A stretch of DNA of 16,198 bases. It comes from Bacillota bacterium. GTDB lineage: Bacteria > Bacillota > Clostridia > Oscillospirales > Oscillospiraceae. The translations under genes and the position numbers were made by a program. The notes under the pieces are model-generated. The model was not told the origin of the DNA, did not search any database, and saw nothing but the letters and a program-made list of their open reading frames with translations. The stretch lies in NCBI GenBank assembly GCA_009781925.1, contig WQUU01000066.1:1-16198 (forward strand). Reading direction: 5' to 3'. Of the stretch, positions 14,320-16,198 are shown piece after piece. The first letter of the stretch is position 1, and each line of letters starts with the position of its first letter.

Positions 14320-14759
14320 AAAGAATTCCGGCGATTTTACCGCCGGCACTATTGTCAACGCTGTGCGCGATGGGGCACGGCGACGAGATCGTGTTGGCAG
14401 ACGGGAATTTCCCGGCGGAGAGTCAGGGCATCCCGGTCATCCGCTGTGACGGACATGGTGTCCCGGAACTGCTTCGCGCGATCTTGAAGCTGTTTCCGCT
14501 GGACAGCTATGTGGAAGCGCCTGTGGTGCTGATGGACATCGTCGCGGGCGACACATATCAGCCGATCATCTGGGATACATATAAGTCGATCCTCGCCGAC
14601 AATGGCTGTGCACAGGAGCAGATCACGCATATGGAGCGCTACGCATTTTATGAGCGCGCTAGGAAAGCATTCGCAGTCGTTGCCACGGGTGAGATGTCCC
14701 AGTATGCGAACGTGATCTTGAAAAAGGGCATCGTAAAGCCGGAGGATGTGGATTGTTAA
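14313..14759 (+). CDS. fucU: L-fucose mutarotase, RbsD/FucU family
   Basis: 148 aa, the full family length. It interconverts the alpha and beta anomers of L-fucose, and possibly related pyranoses, in the cytoplasm. The FucU pattern is strong: LPPALLSTLCAMGHGDEIVL with the expected catalytic His22, then DGNFPAES, DGHGVPELLRAILKLFPLDS near residue 46, the VLMDI strand, YERARKAFAVVATGE and a YANVILKKGI ending that supplies the usual C-terminal active-site Tyr region. It is the last gene of the plus-strand operon and overlaps the DUF624 gene. No fucose isomerase, kinase or aldolase is in the window, so fucose breakdown would depend on genes elsewhere. Its presence argues that the cluster handles a fucose-containing glycan. 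Confidence 0.93.
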   Translation: MLKRIPAILPPALLSTLCAMGHGDEIVLADGNFPAESQGIPVIRCDGHGVPELLRAILKLFPLDSYVEAPVVLMDIVAGDTYQPIIWDTYKSILADNGCAQEQITHMERYAFYERARKAFAVVATGEMSQYANVILKKGIVKPEDVDC

Positions 14760-14772
14760 AGCACTAAAGCAC
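14757..14772 (+). repeat. Tandem direct repeat at the fucU stop codon
   Basis: TAAAGCAC occurs twice in direct tandem (14757-14764 and 14765-14772), and the first copy includes the fucU stop codon. It lies at the change from the sugar operon to the conjugative-element genes. It could be chance or a trace of an insertion boundary. The 158 bases from here to the next gene hold no gene that I can support and no convincing terminator; a GGCC-based inverted repeat around 14844-14860 is weak. Confidence 0.35.
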
Positions 14773-14930
14773 CATTCACTAGAGTTGTTTTTCCTCTGTC
14801 AGTAGGTATTCTTAAACTGGGTTGTTCTTTGCCGGTTCACCGTGGCCTGGGGCTAGGGCCAGCGGTTGCAGGGCAGACTTCCCCCTTGGCGGCAAGATCA
14901 TTTTTTTCGCAAAGCATGTATGGTAAACGC

Positions 14931-15194
14931 TTACTTCAGCAGAAAATAACGATTAGACGTCCGGCTCCGGTTACGTTCCCGATAGGCGTCCTCCTTCCGC
15001 ACGTACCCGGCGTCCACAAGATCACGGATGGCGCGCTTGACCGTGCTGCGGGAAAGAGACAGATCCGTCCCGATCCGCTGGATGCCCGGCCACGCCTTTT
15101 TCTCGCCGTCCATCCGGTCGTGAAGATACACATAGACCAGCTTTGCCCGGTTGGGCAGCTCGGCGTCCTCATACAGCAAATCGAAATATGGCAT
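14931..15194 (-). CDS. Small winged-helix DNA-binding protein of a conjugative element
   Basis: 87 aa. Nearly the whole protein is one helix-turn-helix/winged-helix domain of the type found in replication-initiator and element-borne regulators: RAKLVYVYLHDRMDGEKKAW, then GTDLSLSRSTVKRAIRDLVD as the recognition helix region, then a basic wing (AYRERNRSRTSNRYFLL). The ATG at 15194 is preceded by GGGGGA at seven bases, and this ribosome site overlaps the stop codon of the coupling-protein gene, so the two are co-transcribed. It is the last gene of the element seen here. Target DNA and role are unknown. Confidence 0.75.
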   Translation of the reverse strand: MPYFDLLYEDAELPNRAKLVYVYLHDRMDGEKKAWPGIQRIGTDLSLSRSTVKRAIRDLVDAGYVRKEDAYRERNRSRTSNRYFLLK

Positions 15195-15206
15195 AAACCG
15201 ATCCCC

Positions 15207-16198
15207 CTACGTTTTTAGTTTCGGAGCGCCGCACACAGAGCGTCTGCGCGGGATCATCTCCGCTCCGCTGCCATCGGCGTCAGTGTCGGCGGCATCGTCA
15301 TCCAGCGGCGGAGGTGGCATACGGCGGCGCTCGACAGGCGGCTGGCCTGTTTTTGGCGACGGCGGTGGCGGGAACTTGTCGATGATGGCATCCTCAATTT
15401 GCGGCTTGGATACATACGCGACTGGCCGCGTCCCTTTGTCCGGTGCGGCGTATGGATTTTTCTCGTCGAACACAATGCCCCATTTGAAAAACAGTTTCAG
15501 CCGTGACACAAAGGGATGCGCGCCGGTTTTCAGCACAATGAACCGGCCTTTTTTCATGGATTTCAGCTCGTCCGGGGTCATGAGGGGCCGTTCGATCATC
15601 TGCAGGGATTGGCTGGGGTCGTTTCTGCTCCGGCTGACCGAGCCGGATAGGACGGTGCGGCTGCCCATCGCCTTGCTGATGACCTCCGCGCTTTCGCTGC
15701 CCGGCGCGAACCCGCCCGCGATGGTGAGCTGGCAGTTGTCGATGATGATAGCCGCGCCCTCACGCCCGTAGTTCTTTTCAAGCTGCTGGTGGCTTTGGAT
15801 CACACTCACGATACTCAAACGCCTTGACCGGGAGGCGGAATACATCATTTCCGCGGAGCTGATCGGCGGGAGCGTCCCGAACTCATCGCAGTAGAACATG
15901 ACGCGGTTGTCCAGCTTGCCGCCGTTTTGGTCGGCCACCGAAAGGATTTCCCGGTATAGCTGTTGGATGATCAGGCTGATCATAAAGAATTTGTTGGGGT
16001 CCTCCTCCGGCATGACCACAAACACGGCGGATTTCTCCCGGCAAAACTTCTCGGCGTCGATGGCGGTGTCGAAGCAGAGAATCTGCTCCAGCTCCGAATC
16101 GAGGAAGGAGTTCAGCCGCGAGAGCGCCGTGGACATGACGCTCTGCATGGCCTGATCGCCGGTGTTGAGGGCGGCCCCGGCAAACCATTTGGCTTTGT
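15207..16198 (-). CDS. VirD4/TraG-like type IV coupling protein, N-terminus beyond window
   Basis: 330 codons visible; the frame is open to the right edge, so the N-terminus with membrane spans and Walker A lies outside. It would couple relaxase-bound DNA to a type IV secretion channel during conjugation. The visible part has the Walker B-like VMFYCDEFGTLPPI, the following SIVSVIQSHQQLEKNYG block (sensor motif with Gln), and IIDNCQLTIAGG, all typical of the TraG/TraD/VirD4 ATPase core. It also has SRSRNDPSQSLQ and MIERPLMTPDELKSM, as in clostridial integrative-element coupling proteins. The C-terminus is a disordered Pro-, Arg- and Asp-rich tail (about the last 75 residues). It reads toward the sugar cluster and is followed after 12 bases by the winged-helix gene. 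The internal ATG at 16148 is not the true start, because the homology continues upstream. Confidence 0.92.
   Translation of the reverse strand, partial: KAKWFAGAALNTGDQAMQSVMSTALSRLNSFLDSELEQILCFDTAIDAEKFCREKSAVFVVMPEEDPNKFFMISLIIQQLYREILSVADQNGGKLDNRVMFYCDEFGTLPPISSAEMMYSASRSRRLSIVSVIQSHQQLEKNYGREGAAIIIDNCQLTIAGGFAPGSESAEVISKAMGSRTVLSGSVSRSRNDPSQSLQMIERPLMTPDELKSMKKGRFIVLKTGAHPFVSRLKLFFKWGIVFDEKNPYAAPDKGTRPVAYVSKPQIEDAIIDKFPPPPSPKTGQPPVERRRMPPPPLDDDAADTDADGSGAEMIPRRRSVCGAPKLKT

Noticed and set aside
14844..14860. GGCC-based inverted repeat as a terminator for fucU
   Set aside because: The stem is only four to five base pairs and is not followed by a T-run on the plus strand.
14921..14935. 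cre-like site TGGTAAACGCTTACT
   Set aside because: It fits the catabolite-repression consensus with one mismatch at a key position, but it overlaps the last codons of the winged-helix gene and is far from any promoter, so it is probably chance.

Overview
The window looks like a chromosomal piece of a Gram-positive, low-GC-lineage bacterium (Bacillota, probably Clostridia). The grounds are S-layer homology (SLH) anchoring, a lipoprotein sugar-binding protein with an LplA-type C-terminus, an LplB/LplC-type permease pair with no ATPase, a DUF624/YesL-type membrane protein, strong Shine-Dalgarno sites, consensus promoters and a VirD4-like transfer protein of the kind found in clostridial integrative elements. 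The species cannot be named from the sequence.

Layout. Positions 1-12183 hold one long minus-strand glycan-utilisation cluster. In transcription order it encodes a LacI-family repressor with a TTG start (12183-11179), two ABC permeases (11050-10133 and 10095-9193), a solute-binding lipoprotein (9133-7550), a very large secreted SLH-anchored right-handed beta-helix protein with four carbohydrate-binding-like modules (7410-1969), and a leaderless family 35 glycoside hydrolase that runs off the left edge (1867-1). A divergent plus-strand operon (12460-14759) encodes a DUF4380-type mutarotase-fold protein, a long DUF624 membrane protein and an L-fucose mutarotase (FucU). The right end (14931-16198, minus strand) belongs to a conjugative element: a small winged-helix protein and the C-terminal part of a VirD4/TraG-like coupling protein.

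How the parts may work together (inference). The cell-wall-bound beta-helix protein binds and probably cuts a plant, algal or host glycan outside the cell. The lipoprotein and permeases import oligosaccharides using an ATPase encoded elsewhere. The cytoplasmic GH35 removes terminal beta-galactose, and FucU with the DUF4380 protein handles released sugars. FucU together with GH35 suggests a glycan containing both fucose and galactose.

Regulation is unusually readable. The lacI promoter is a consensus TTGACA-17-TATAAT, and an imperfect palindrome lies over its predicted start site. A near-identical site (15 of 18 bases) lies in the leader of the permease operon. The divergent plus operon has its own TTGCAA-17-TATAAT promoter with a different palindrome inside the spacer, and this fixes the start of its first gene at 12460. 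Hairpins separate the binding protein from the beta-helix gene and the beta-helix gene from GH35.
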